Source: Capronia americana
Lineage: Eukaryota; Ascomycota; Eurotiomycetes; Chaetothyriales; Herpotrichiellaceae
Direction: 5' to 3'
NCBI GenBank assembly: GCA_016110215.1
Contig: JADWQD010000004.1
Coordinates: 2,480,001 to 2,544,000, forward strand
Length of the DNA stretch: 64,000 nt
Under the pieces are notes generated by a model. The model did no database searches, was not told the origin of the DNA, and saw nothing but the letters and a program-made list of their open reading frames with translations. A program made the position numbers and the translations under genes. The stretch's first letter is position 1. The number at the start of each line of letters is the position of its first letter. This document shows positions 1 through 11,562 of this stretch, piece after piece.

Positions 1-239
1 GCGGTCGGTCAGGATGGGCCCGATTATCGCCCCGGAATAGTCAGAACTAGCCCCTTTAACACCGTTTATAGCGATGGGGGATCTGAGGAATGATATTAAT
101 TTTGAACCAGGCCTCCTGATTAGAGTGGCATCTGTATATAGAACAGGAGCAACTCTCTCACAGGGAACACAGATGGGCAGACCAATTCATAATCTCTGCG
201 ACCATAGATCACGCATCTAGCTCAACATCACTCATCCTA

Positions 240-2731
240 TCAAGAGACACACCATTTGTGATTCCTGCTGACGATCTCGCCTCCAGTTGCAGCGCATTTC
301 GGTTGACCTAGCTTTCCATCCTCTTCTGTCTCAACAAATATTTTCAAGTCCTCAAGCTCAGAACCTGAAAATCCTTTTGGCGGTTGCCGAAACAAATTCT
401 TGACATAGACTTGCGCCCCAAATTTACAATGCATAGTCCCGTCATAGTTGCGGCAATCTTCAACCAACACGCCGGGGCTGCAGCCCAGAGGATTAATTGC
501 ATATCATGAACCTCAGTGTGAAGGATGATAGAAACCGAGCGCCGGAGTGGGAGTACGGCACTGAGCTGACGTTTAAAGATTGGCCGATCCGTCCATGTTT
601 CCAGAAACTTTACTACGAGCCAGTGATGCGAAGGAGTCATGACAATGAAGTTTGGGCGGTCCAACTCGGGGAGCTTCGGAATGATGATACCAGGTAAGGA
701 GCATACGAGGCCTAACTTTGTGGCATATGCGTGAGGGCCTTTGGTAATATATTTTGGCTCGTCAAAGAGATCGAGTTGTGTCGCGCTCCATCGCTGACGA
801 AAAGTTGCTGGTGCCCATCGAAAGCATGGCCGCTCCGTCTTGGGGCCTGAAGTAAACAGCATAGTTGGAGAAAATTCTTTCTGCAACAGAAGCAACCTTT
901 CTAAACGTTGACCTATTTCACCACTCATTACTTGCTCTAGGTCAAGGCCTAGTAGAATTGCTAAGCAGATTGGCTCATCGGCTTTCTGGGAGGTTGAACG
1001 ATGGCAGAAGAGACGAACTACCGACGAAAATAAAGCTATTTTCTCGGCTGGACTCGCTCTTGGCATTTCCTTCAAACTTAACAATGCTGATGCCTTCTCA
1101 TTGCTGGTGGCTGAAATGATATCATACGACGGATCCACACTCATCAAATCTGTGAGGGGCACGACGCCGTCAGAGAATTGAAACAGCAGTGTGGAAGCAA
1201 GAACTCCTTCCTGAAGCGTCCACATTCTCCGGAACCAGGTACTAGAGAATATTCGTAACTTCAATTCCTCGGCGGACACATTACAGCTTTTGCACAGAAG
1301 GGTGTTGTCGAGAGCCAGAACAATCTCTGCTTGAGCGTATACTTCTTTCATCTGCATTATAGCTTTTCGCCTCAACTCCGGACCAAGAGGAACGCAGATC
1401 GTGTCGATCCAAAAATATACTGCACTACCCATTGTTATCGTCCCAGTAGCAGCGAGTGCAGTATATCTTGTTAGAGCTTCAAATTGACGTCGTGGGAGGG
1501 AGTTTCCATCCAGGTTGCCCAGTCCGTCAGACCAAACATGGGATATTGCGACATATGGACAGGCGCTCTCAAATGGAACAATTCCAACTTTCAAGTTCGG
1601 GCCTTCCATTGGAAGGGCAGAGCACTCGATCCTCCCTTGTTGACGTGCGAGTTGACCGTCCTTGTGTTTGATGGTGACCGAAAGTTCCGCGTCAATATCA
1701 GCTGGAGAATCTGCCCACTCTGCAGATATCAGGGGAATATTTCCCGCTTTCAAGATCTCATGCACCCTTTGGGCAGGTGGGACAATAGCTTGACAGCCAG
1801 GGCATCCGTCCTTGTGAGCTGTCTGATAGCCGTCTTCAGCAGACCCAATTGCCATGCATCCGTTCTTGAGATCACAATCGTGCTCCTTTAAACTTCGAGT
1901 CACGCCAAGGAGGCTGAAGGAGTAAACCCAGGAGACATGGAAATAAGCACCCAGCCATTCAACGTCAGTCTGGCACCACTTTTGGTGTAACATCCTCTCT
2001 TCCAACAGGTGGCACCTAACTCCTTGCTTCAAAATGGGATCGCCGTAGACCCTAGCGTTCACAATTTCCAGGGTACATTGTAATTGGTGAATCAACATAT
2101 GTAAGGCTAGCGTATGCTGTCCTCTCAGACAAGTCTCAGTAAGCAAATCGATGCGGCTAAGCATTTCATAGATCTCTCTGTAGACGATCTCTTTCCTCTG
2201 AGGACTTTGGCGACATTGAATAGATATCCATTGGTGCAGATAACTCCAGAGTCTTTTGCAGGTAACATAAAGATTTTCAGAGGCAGGGTCTGTCGGAATA
2301 CTTTGCTTATGTTGAGTAGTGCCTCCCCCGAAGCCACGTGAAACCTCACAGTGCCCCGGCGAATAGGACATTACGTGGTCATCGACCCAGCCATCTCGAA
2401 GAGTCCTGGGTTCTCCAAAACAAAAGCCTCTCTCGTCGCATATGAAGTCTTTCACGTCGAGTGGAATTTCGCAGTACCGAAGAAAGTCGCTCAGTACTGC
2501 GAAAAAGAGCCAAGCCTGACAAAATGCCACTTCCATGTTCGGCTCTATATTGGAGTGTCGAGTCATACGTTCACGGAAGCCGTAAAATCCGAGGCCGTCA
2601 TATTCAAACCGCTTCGAATATGGAACCCTCAACGATTCATGAGGTATTTGAGGAGGTGGAAGGTGTGCCATGAGGCGACTCTGGGCGGGATTCACGACGC
2701 GAGAAAATGAAGTATGATTTCCGAATGACAT
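240..2731 (-). pseudogene. HET-domain protein with a 3' frameshift
   Basis: This is a heterokaryon-incompatibility (HET) type protein; in fungi this family triggers cell death after fusion of unlike individuals. The ATG at 2731 opens 795 codons. The HET core lies near residues 392-510: YVAISHVWSDG, then WIDTICVP, then STWFRRMWTLQEG. About 390 residues precede it, so this is the long-N-terminus subclass. The reading frame appears to break near 496-508: upstream the frame reads LHTEVHDMQLILW, but the protein-like continuation (INPLGCSPGVLVED, then YVKNLFRQPP) is in another frame and stops at 240. No GT-AG intron of workable length and phase joins the two frames. A one-base deletion or a sequencing error is the simplest reading. 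If it is real, the last roughly 80 residues are lost but the HET domain is intact. Confidence 0.7.
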
Positions 2732-3820
2732 GGAAAAAGGTCTTGCTCAGACGCGATCGTCTACTCGAGCAGGATGATAAGGATATATTGGTATTGAGCA
2801 AGAAGTTCAAAGAAATAACTTCCTAAAGTCAAGATTCGATCGTGGCTATGTAAGTATCGAAAGGGCGGTGAGCAGCCACTTAAGATGAACTAGCTCTAAC
2901 CATCCGGCGTACTGCTTGGGCTGAGTAAAACTCCAAAACGTATGCGCAAGGCTTAAAATTCAAGATCACGAACAGTTAAGCTGTCAACCACTGATCTTGG
3001 GTTTCAAGATGTTTGGGACTGATTCTCGTCATAGTCCTTTCCTAGAAACTATTGGCGCATTCAACCACCTCTATGCGACAAGTTCCTAGGCTGCAAAAAG
3101 TCGCGACATTAAAAGTGAGTGGCTGCAAAGGTTTGCTTATTATTACCGTGCTGGGAAGAGGGAGACTTGGTCGTTTGTTCGAGTGAGTGTCGCGCGGACT
3201 CAGTGGCTTTCACGGAGGTCATTCGAGCAAGGCTGTGGAAGGAGACTTTGCTCGGAAGCCTTGCAGATCGAGGATGGCCTCCTTCGTTGCGGAAAAGTTC
3301 TGCGCTTGAAACTCAAAACTCAGAATAGGAGGTGGAATGAACATCGGAAAGTGCATTTCGAAGAATCCCCGATCAGGCTGGGGGTTCTTTGGGCAAAAAG
3401 CGCGGCCAGCAGGCTGTTGAAGTTGCACGACATGTGGCAGTGCAGGCGATGAAATACGGATGGGCGAGACTTGGCCAGGCGAGTCTTTCCCCAACTTAAA
3501 ACGGGATGTCAGAAGCGGGCTTGGTAGGCGCTGACGTCAATGATGCCAAGACGGGTGGACTTCTTTTGGTGGGGCAGGATCTGCCTGCAGTGGCTCAACC
3601 ACTACGAGTACTCTATAAGGCAGTGCCTACATACCACATACCGTTCCAAGTCTGGAGCATTGTAGTTTAGGGTGGTCAACGCTAGTACCACATCGGCCCA
3701 GCGGTGTCTTTTAAGGAAGGCATCGACCCATTCAACCGTCGGTCAACCCTATCCAGTCAACACCACACAACCATCCTGTAGCTAACTGTCCCCACAACAG
3801 TTCGAGGTTCGTTCCCCACC
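2732..3820. other. Intergenic region, no gene seen
   Basis: About 1.1 kb between the HET gene and the PPPDE-like gene, holding the divergent promoters of both. Only short overlapping open frames without family resemblance are visible. I saw no RNA gene or repeat. Confidence 0.4.
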
Positions 3821-4802
3821 ATGACAGAGAACGACCCAGAGCGAGAACAAAAACGTCAGTCGAAACGAGAAGTTGTAGGCTCTTTTTTGTAAGCACCAGG
3901 CCTCGGGTGGCAGTATTTCTACCATTGACACGCTACAGCAAGGGTCAAGCATTGAAGGGCAAACTTCTAATTCAGCAATCCCTCGGGCTGGGCGCTCAAC
4001 CAAATGTCATTCCTCCAAGTGAAGCCTCTGTGAGCGGGGATCTGCGCGTGGTTCAAATAGGATGGCATCCTGTTGCAGGGTTGGGCGGCAAATGGTTCGC
4101 CGAGCAGACGGGACTAGGCAAGATGATCACCAAGAAGATTAACCACTACCCAGACCCCACTCAACACTGGGCAGTTCTGGTAGAAGACTACGTCCACCAG
4201 TTATGGATGGTAAGTCTCGTCAGAAACCTGCCGCCCCAAGGCGAAGAGGACTTGCTCATCCGTATTACAGGACGAATATTTGGACATCATTTACATAAAT
4301 GAAAGGCTGAAACCAGCGGAGTGGCACACCTTCGTTGTTGGCAAGACAAGGTTCAACGACGAAGCGCTAAGACAAGCAAGTAGGCATTTCCGTTCCGGCG
4401 ATTTCACTTGGTCACAACGAGCCCTTATACTAACCATACCCTCATCTAGGTGAGATGACGATACACCAGATGCGTACGAAGCGACCAGCCTACAATCTCA
4501 TAAGCAACAACTGCCAGAATTTCGCGCTGGAGCTGCTCAATGCCATTCAGATTGGTGCACATCGCCAGTTTGCGAGCACCTTCGCCATCTACCAGAGAGC
4601 GACAGGCAAAGGATCCATCGAAAACTTGTTCGTCAACAATCACCCCGAGGAGCAGCAGCAGAATGAAGCGGAAGAACAAGAGACTGATGATTTGAATCGG
4701 CCACCGAGACTGCAGTATACTAGCGCCATGCAGACCGCGCAGCAGGTTATGGACGAGCAGACGACGAAGTTGGACCGACATCATCACAGCTCTCCTGATT
4801 GA
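3821..4802 (+). CDS. PPPDE/LRAT-like cysteine hydrolase candidate
   Basis: Four exons fit: 3821-3888, 3939-4209, 4271-4379 and 4450-4802, giving 266 residues. All three introns (50, 61 and 70 nt) have GT-AG ends and keep the frame. The first exon starts MTENDPEREQ. A His in the strand HWAVLVEDY and, about 90 residues later, a Cys in SNNCQNFALELL give the His...Cys arrangement of permuted papain-like folds (PPPDE and LRAT/NlpC-P60 groups). The NC(Q)xF helix is typical of fungal members. The C-terminus is acidic and Gln/Glu-rich, and there is no signal peptide, so a cytosolic or nuclear protein is likely. Deubiquitinase, desumoylase or acyltransferase activity are all possible. The fold assignment is inference from these motifs; the gene structure is well supported. 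Confidence 0.7.
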
Positions 4803-5149
4803 CTGATAGATACGGTTGTTCTTTGTTTGTGGAGTGTCAAGCTTGGCCGATGCCCATTGCAACAACACCTGGGACATGTCAAATTGGGATTGTAGGAGAT
4901 TTTGCTTCACCTAGTTTTCCGACCGAGCGCGACGAATTGAGTACAGCTACTCCTGATGCTCAATGGTGCGCAACTCGCTTATAGTGGATTACTACGGGTC
5001 ATATTCGGCCCCACGAGCTGTTCCAGTTGTACACCCTGCTTCGCGTCCGCTGTAACCATCAATAACGGCATACTCGACCCGGCAATCCTTGTGCCGCCCT
5101 AGTAGATCAGCATCAAATCGACAGGCTTGCCCGAGTCAGTATACATCTC

Positions 5150-6327
5150 GTGGATGCTCTTGAGAAAATCAACGAAAAAGCGTGTCGGCGCGTATCGGGA
5201 GTCTGGAACAGCCCCCAAAGAACATCGGTCTCAGTTCTAACTAGGGGTCCGCCAACGAGGGACAACCCTCATAAACTAGACTATATTGGGTCTAGCAGGT
5301 CAATTGCTAAGAGTCGCTGCCTCGAAACATCTCCCGCCATCAACGCGACTTGGAAACCCGACTCGTCAACTTTGTTCTATATTGCATTAACCAGGATGAT
5401 ATAGCCGAGAAAAACCAACAAGTCCGCATGATGGATCGAACCTACCAGAATGCAACTGTTGTTTCGGTCTGGCTGGGCCTTCCCCGCTTACCAGACTGGC
5501 TCAACGTTTCGGGGCCGATTGTCACTTTAGAAACCGACGATTTTGACTGGGCAGAGGCGATGGAAGATCTAGCAAATCGACCATACTGGAGGAGAAGCTG
5601 GACCATTCAGGAATAGATGCTGGCCCGCGAAATCCATGTCTATTGCAGTAACAGCCGGGTGGACGGCGCGTTCTTCCAATATCTGCTTTCACGAGCAGCG
5701 GGCGTCGAGCTACTAAGAGTCCAAGACGATGAACTCGCCGCGCAACCAGATCTGGTTCGAAAGTGGGCCGCTCTGCCGATGAATGTCGGACGACACGTCG
5801 ACCGCATGCCGTATCTCTACCAACCACTCTACGACCTCCTCATCCGGCACGTCAATGCCCAAAGTACGGATCCACGGGACAAAATCTTTGCTCTACTCGG
5901 GCTAGTCCCACTTGAAGAGCGATCTTTCCTCCTGAGGAGTTTCCCAAACTACAATCTGACCATGGAGCAAGTCAACGCTATAACGATTGCGCATGCGCAA
6001 GCTTTTGCTATACGCCAGCCCCTCGAACCGATCTTCAGAGCGCTGCGCATCCCCAAAGGCAGAGATAGGCGGCGGCTACTGCAAATCCTGGGCAGGATGG
6101 ACTACATTGGCGCGGACGATCCCGCGGACGAGGTCGCCCGTATTTCGACCTATTTACTTCCACATATGGACGAGGATCCGGAGGCTGCAGGCGAGGAGGA
6201 TGTGTTCGATAGCGCTGTCGCGTCTGATATGGCACGGGGCCGGTATAATGTCAGCGGGATCATGAAGTGTTTTGTTGGAGCTCTTGTGAGCATCCCTTTG
6301 CTCTATGTAGTGGTAATTCACTTGTAG
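5150..6327 (+). pseudogene. Decayed HET-domain gene
   Basis: HET-family text is recognisable from about 5320 on: CINQDDIAEKNQQVRMMDRT (the Asn-Gln-Asp-Asp HET signature), VSVWLGLP, RPYWRRSWTIQE, then a TAG at 5614-5616, then MLAREIHVYC and QSTDPRDKIFALLGL. The stop sits where the second copy in this window (33786-34040) has a sense TAC codon. The usual SYVWG-type block and the LWVDAI residues before CINQDD are missing or altered (NFVLYCINQDD), and no start codon leads cleanly into the frame. After about residue 210 of the downstream frame the similarity fades into a hydrophobic tail. I read this as an inactivated HET gene rather than two small proteins. Confidence 0.75.
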
Positions 6328-6549
6328 CAATTTGCCACCCTTTCGTAAGACAGAAAATTTGGCTAGAATTACTCTGGCACACCTCACGCACCTGTAGTTC
6401 GACAAAGAGTTTGAAGTGCCCCCACAAAGGCCAGCAGCATTGGAGCAAAGCGAGATGATGTTGCGCAAGACGAGAGTAAATGAATATTGAGATTTACATT
6501 TCGTCGGCTTCAAATCCACACATCTCCTGTCCCGGAGGGAGAGAAATCT

Positions 6550-7084
6550 TCAGTAACACGCCCTATCCTGTGGATGAGCCGTAGCCTGATCCCTAAGCGG
6601 CGCACCGGCGGTGTCGAAGCTGATTTTCCGCGTTATATGTCTGAGATCTTCGGGATCCATGTTGCGGCTATTGACGCCAATCTCGTTTGTGCTGCCTCGC
6701 TCGGGATACCAGAAACACCTATTATTACGGGCCCAGTCAGGCTTGGGAAATCCGACAGAATCACTCTCCCGCTCAGAAAGTTCCACAAAGAGGCGATGAC
6801 AGCATAAGTGAGAAGAAGTCTTACACGCAGCCACAGTTATCACAAAAGTTGAAGGAGATGTCTCGATCGCCCCAGATGTACTTCTTTACATCGCCAGCGT
6901 TGTGCTTGTTGATGGTGACCTCGTCGGGTTTGTAGTATATCCATGCAGCTGCGTAGCGGCGACAGAGCGTGCATTGGCATTCATTGATCTCCTTCGGCGG
7001 ATAAGGGACAATCACTTCGATCGCGCCGCAATGGCAGGTTGATTTGAGGCGTGGCCTGGAAGATTGGTCCGCCATGTTGAGCAA
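6550..7084 (-). CDS. GFA-domain (CENP-V type) carbon-sulfur lyase family protein
   Basis: The fold is that of glutathione-dependent formaldehyde-activating enzymes, small zinc proteins that bind S-hydroxymethyl-glutathione or related adducts. Two exons on the minus strand, 7084-6825 and 6718-6550, give 142 residues. The 106-nt intron starts GTAAGA and ends TAATAG, and splicing yields NCGCVCFWYPE in frame. Zinc ligands are visible: CHCGAIEV near residue 18, CQCTLCRRY near 38 and FCDNCGC near 80. These are the CxC, CxxC and CxxC steps of the family. The exon 2 text EIGVNSRNMDPEDL is characteristic of fungal GFA proteins. A second ATG nine bases downstream (MADQSS) may be the real start. It has no obvious functional link to its neighbours. 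Confidence 0.85.
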
Positions 7085-7814
7085 ACCGTAGAGAGGACTG
7101 TGATCAAGCGGAAGTTTGTAATTGCAGCTTTTCTTCCTTCTTTACCGCTTTGCACATTTATATGGCAATGTCCACAGCGACTAGCCATTTCTATCCACTC
7201 GACCGGTACTCGCGAATTGTTGCTAGTGCAAGGCAACCTCAGGCAGCAGGGCAACTTTGCTTCCTAATTCGCTTCGAGGTCGATTCGCGTCGATCGCACA
7301 ACCGCTCTTCTCCGCTATCCTACATTTCACTCCGCCAAACACAAGGCTTTCCTATGAATTCGCAAATCTGAAATGCCTCTCATCAGCAACATGGCCGGCG
7401 ATGCGCCAACGCCCACGGCCAAAGTCTCGATGCATTCAACACTTATCGACCCACTGACTCTTCAAAGCACGTCCGCAGACAGTCCGTCATCGTAAGATTG
7501 GAGCGTCGCATCAAGATAAGTGGCGCGTCTGGAAGGTCGGCATCATGACCATTACTCCCGTCATTTGTACGGAGTACTTACTACGTTAAGGTATCCAATG
7601 AATGTCAACCCACTATTGGTCGCCAAGCATTTACACCTACTTGGTACTTATCATGAAAAGCCTATGGTTACTATCTTCTTCGCGAGAAATTCTTTGTCTC
7701 ACTGTGTGAATTCTGTATAGCACACCCGATCCACACGCGCTGCACACGGAAAAAGCACCCTTGTCGTGATGGGGCAGGCGACTGTGACTCCCGAGATTTC
7801 TGTTCTACGGCCTT
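7085..7814. other. Intergenic region, no gene seen
   Basis: About 730 bp between the GFA gene promoter and the 3' end of the aminopeptidase gene. Only short, unsupported open frames are present. Confidence 0.35.
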
Positions 7815-9422
7815 TTACGCTTTCATGAAGTCAAGCTTCCGAGCCAGCCAGCAGCCGATGTTGGCCTTGACTACCGCTCCTTGCCCATTTCGAACAAACA
7901 CAATGGTCCAATCGCCGGGAGGTTGATCGTCCATGGCGCGTGGGTCAGCCAACAGCCACACATCTTGGCCAAGATGGGTCATGAGGTGTGGCGGGCCCCG
8001 GCCGAAGCAACCATCAAACAACCCGTACAACATGTCACCCTCCCCCTCGCAGATGAAAGTAGACTCTGTCTCGCTGCATCGATAAGTGCCCTGCACTGGT
8101 GATCTGTCAAGGATGCCTGCATTATGGTTTAGGCGTTGCGCAGTCAGCACGCGGTTGTCGTCTGAGCGGCGAACGTGCAGAATGTCCCCGTCGATCGAAG
8201 CCTCGACGTCAGGAGATTCAGCCTTGCTGGCATCAACGAGTCTAAGTGTCTCTTCTGCTCTTACGTAGTTGATCTTGATCTTGCCCGCGTCTCCTGGCAG
8301 AACTCGAATCGAAAGTTGGGTCTCAGGGTCAAGGAATGATCCGAACCATTGTTGAACAGGTTGAACTGCCAATGGCGGTGGTTCGGATACGTCCAGGATC
8401 TGCTTCAGAATGTATTCGGCGGCTTCTGGCGCACTGGCTGAATGGTTGAACAAGACAACAACAGACAGGCGTTCGCCAGCCACGTAACGACGCATGAGTT
8501 TGTAGCCGCGGAGAGCTCCACCATGGCCCATCGTCTTGTATTTTCCAAGATCAGCATGTCGCAGTCCGTAGCGGTATTTTGCCTTGGCGCCATCCCTGTA
8601 GTCGCGCGGAGTAATTGCGTCTCGGTAGCTGTCCTTCTGGTCCGTGTACCTGCAGTCAAAGTGTTTTTCGTATGCGATCATATCGTCGAGTGAAGCCACC
8701 AAGCCAGCGTCTGCAGACCATTCGATGAAGTTCGGTGCCGGAAAAAATCCGAACTTCTCCGACCCCTCATATCCAACAATGGGAGCAGGCAACCTGTCGG
8801 TGCGAGGACACAGCCGCGCTGTTTTCATCTTGGCCGGACCGAAGATCCTTTCAGTCAACAGATTGCCCAGAGAATCTTTTGTGACGTGCTCGATGAGTTG
8901 CTCCATTACGTTGAAGTTTGTGTTGGAGTATGAGTATTCATAGCCAGGCCGGAAGTGCACAGACCTGATGCGGCGCAGCATATCCGGATTATGCTCGTTG
9001 AGCAAGTAGGGGGTATCCGGCCGACTGCCTTGGAGTGTACAGAGCGCCCAGTAGTCACGCAGTCCGGAGCACATGTCGACCAGGTTCTCCACCGTCAACC
9101 CGCCTTCATCGACAAATTCTGGGGGCACGACTTCACGGAGTCTGGCTAGCAACTGTTCTTGGAAACCCTGACGAGTCATCGATGGCGGCGGCTTCTCCGC
9201 GAGGTCGAGCAGTAACATGGAAACGAATTGTTTCGTGATCGAACAGATTGGGAAGAGGACCTGAGATGTGATGGGGATCCGTCGGTCCATGTCAGCGTAA
9301 CCCCAGACATGTTGGCCGACGAGGTTGCCATCTTTGAGGACAGCGACAGCACCACCGGGTCCTCGATAAAGGGACGGCACCGTCTTGAGAACACGCTGCA
9401 CCTTTTCCGCATCGAACGACAT
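7815..9422 (-). CDS. D-aminopeptidase / beta-lactamase-like serine hydrolase
   Basis: A single-exon gene of 535 codons, close to the roughly 520 residues of the bacterial D-aminopeptidase DAP (MEROPS S12). The nucleophile motif S-x-x-K is visible as SITK at residues 61-64 (CSITKQF). The Tyr motif of the penicillin-recognising fold is YSN in YSYSNTNF. A GHGGALRG block follows, corresponding to the KTG/HxG element. Two C-terminal beta-barrel-like regions typical of DAP follow (WFGSFLDPET; the end reads GCWLARKLDF). There is no signal peptide. The family is mainly bacterial and removes N-terminal D-residues or hydrolyses D-amino acid amides. The lack of introns among intron-rich neighbours fits acquisition from bacteria, but that is inference. 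A related esterase or lactonase role is possible. Confidence 0.85.
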   Translation of the reverse strand: MSFDAEKVQRVLKTVPSLYRGPGGAVAVLKDGNLVGQHVWGYADMDRRIPITSQVLFPICSITKQFVSMLLLDLAEKPPPSMTRQGFQEQLLARLREVVPPEFVDEGGLTVENLVDMCSGLRDYWALCTLQGSRPDTPYLLNEHNPDMLRRIRSVHFRPGYEYSYSNTNFNVMEQLIEHVTKDSLGNLLTERIFGPAKMKTARLCPRTDRLPAPIVGYEGSEKFGFFPAPNFIEWSADAGLVASLDDMIAYEKHFDCRYTDQKDSYRDAITPRDYRDGAKAKYRYGLRHADLGKYKTMGHGGALRGYKLMRRYVAGERLSVVVLFNHSASAPEAAEYILKQILDVSEPPPLAVQPVQQWFGSFLDPETQLSIRVLPGDAGKIKINYVRAEETLRLVDASKAESPDVEASIDGDILHVRRSDDNRVLTAQRLNHNAGILDRSPVQGTYRCSETESTFICEGEGDMLYGLFDGCFGRGPPHLMTHLGQDVWLLADPRAMDDQPPGDWTIVFVRNGQGAVVKANIGCWLARKLDFMKA

Positions 9423-9962
9423 GTTAGCAATGATGGGAGAAGCAATAAGGTCTCACAAATGTTATGAGCCTCAAAGTGAACTGCGCAGCGGAGTTTGGCG
9501 CCGTGTCACTGATCTCAATCCACTTGTGATGTGCGCCACCGATATTCCCTCTTCTCCACAGGGTGTTCGGTTAGAGCACGTGACTGCGTCTCTTCTGTAC
9601 ACGCTTGTGTGTCGAGGCTGCACGACTTGAGCAAAATTGGGGTGTCGAGTACAATGTCAGAAACGCGCCATATCTACGTAAAGCTGTGAACGGCCAAGGC
9701 TATTTCTAGGGTTCCAGAAATGCACTCCAACGTGAGGCCGTTTCTACATTGCAGGTGGAAACGATGAAGAGGATTTCCCAGGTCTCAAGAATGGTTGGAG
9801 AGAATGCAACCAGATCGAGTATTGGTGGCTGGAAAGCAGACCCCATAAGTTGGAGATGGAAGTTTCCAGGTAGTAGTGCTTGACCACAACGAATACGGGG
9901 TACGAGGTATGGCTAGCAACTATAGCAGAGGCTTAGAGGGACCCCCTAGAGCCCGAACTTGA

Positions 9963-10003
9963 CAGAATCTAACCCCTCAGAAAACTGAGGCATAAACCTC
10001 AAG
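9963..10003 (-). repeat. Dispersed repeat, 3' block only, inverted copy
   Basis: Read on the minus strand, this 41-bp segment matches the end of the copies at 11047 and 20478 through the shared core GTTTTCTGAGGGG followed by GATTCT, with a GGTTT block about 15 bases before it. The orientation is opposite to the other copies. Confidence 0.4.
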
Positions 10004-11046
10004 TTGCCGAGGTGTCCCATTGCAGTTCGATCGAAATATGTGCAGACCACAACGCGCCACGAGCAGGCACGGCAGTTTCGTTTGCGGGAATCGATATACC
10101 GGATAGTTCCTTGAACGGACCTAGATATGTGAGGCCGTTAACCACTTAACACATGTGGATTTTTCACAATTCGCCTATCCGAGCAATGAACCGGAACTCG
10201 ATAGAACTGTCAGGATCCTGACACTCTGTCTAAACTGGTTTATTTGGTCCTGAAAAAATAGAGCCATGCATATCATTGACTTCGTGTAGGAGGTCTCCGG
10301 TGTTTCGAGACGCAATGACAGCGCAGGAACTTCCGAAGCCACTCTATTCCAGGACACACAATATAGAACAGATGGCAAGCTCGAGGCTCTGCACTTTTGC
10401 GCATGCCCGTTCCTTCATCTGGTTGCGCTCCGTGAGCCGGTCTTCGTATGCTGGGTTATTGAAATTCATCGCAATTCTGAGTTGACATGGCCTTGTTGAG
10501 GTTCTATTCGTCAATCAGGAGTACTTGGATTTTTCTCGCAGTCTCGGCATCGGTCTGATGCGGCTTTTCTAAAAGCGCGTAGGGCGTCGGGGCAATCAAT
10601 CTGAAGGGAGTAGGATCAGGGACTTTCACACATTCTCCCCGCGTGAGCTTCACCACTGACTCAACTGTCACAAGGTCGCCTCTTCGACTTCCTGCAAGCC
10701 TACCATCAACCGCCCCGATGCCTACTTATGTCCAGATGAAGCGTCCAGACGGCACGGAAAAAGGAGAGAAAAAATGATCAACAGTCTTGCGCAACCTGTG
10801 AACAGCTTCAAAAGCGTTGTCGGCACGATGATTACTGCTGCTGGAAGTCACATCCTTAACGTTGTCCTTGCCCAAAGTTCTGTGACGCTCGCTGTTGTTA
10901 CGTCTTGCAAAGAGTGACATATTGCAACTCCAAAAATCTGACCTATGAGTGGTAGGAGTATAGATTGTAAGAGACGTTTTATCTCTAAATATAAGGTGGG
11001 AAGGAGGAAAGAGAGTTGGTTAAAGGCCGAAGGGAAAGACGTCTTC

Positions 11047-11187
11047 CCGCCATCCGCCATCCATCAGCGCGACCTGGTGCGTCCGGTCCAAGGGTAATAG
11101 AGTGTGCACCTATTCTGATATATCCAGCAACAAATACCGTAAAAGCTTGCGGTTTGAAACCTGTGTTTTCTGAGGGGCTTGATTCTA
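11047..11187 (+). repeat. Dispersed short repeat, copy A
   Basis: It shares with copies B (20478) and C (33721) the block CCGCCATCCATCAGCGCGAC, then CTGGTGCG, then a GATAGAGTGT-like block (here TAATAGAGTGT). It ends with a GGTTT...GTTTTCTGAGGGG block shared with copy B and the inverted fragment at 9963. The degree of divergence suggests an old non-coding element such as a MITE or SINE-like sequence. Confidence 0.45.
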
Positions 11188-11455
11188 TTTATTTGGCGGG
11201 TCCCATTCGTACCGGTGGCAAGTGTAATTCTGTTAGGACTAATGAAAAGCAGTCAAAGGTCGTAGGTGGTGATCATGATGAAATATGTACGACAATACAA
11301 AACCCCTCGGCTAACCTGCCTGCACTCGGAATTCTAACGCCAATTACATTTGGCTGTTATTCTTAGCCAGTAAACGTACGCAGCAAGATTATTTCATTTT
11401 GATTTAATTGTTCTGCAAAATTTTCATCAACAATCACACCGCGGCTATAGCTCAG

Positions 11456-11505
11456 GTAAATACAAACATTCCACCTGCGGAATTAATATGCTAACGTAAC
11501 CCAAG
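11456..11505 (+). other. Intron-like insert 1 in the tRNA-Phe D-loop
   Basis: 50 nt beginning GTAAAT, with TGCTAAC at 11489-11495 and ending CCCAAG. Removing it restores GCTCAG-TTGGGAGAG, the normal eukaryotic tRNA-Phe D-arm. The three signals match a fungal spliceosomal intron, which is not expected inside a Pol III gene. Confidence 0.5.
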
Positions 11506-11513
11506 TTGGGAGA

Positions 11514-11562
11514 GTGAGTTTCCTTCCTTAGCATGTTTCATCCGACATGACGCTAAGCCCAG
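11514..11562 (+). other. Intron-like insert 2 in the tRNA-Phe D-arm
   Basis: 49 nt beginning GTGAGT, with GCTAAG near its end and ending CCCAG. It interrupts the descending D-stem. Its removal leaves about four extra bases compared with a standard tRNA-Phe, so this insert is less clean than the first. Confidence 0.4.

Larger units (their letters stand above)
9423..11440. other. Gene-poor stretch with short repeats
   Basis: Roughly 2 kb with no credible protein gene. It carries two members of a short dispersed repeat (listed separately). Otherwise I see only short random frames. Confidence 0.4.
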
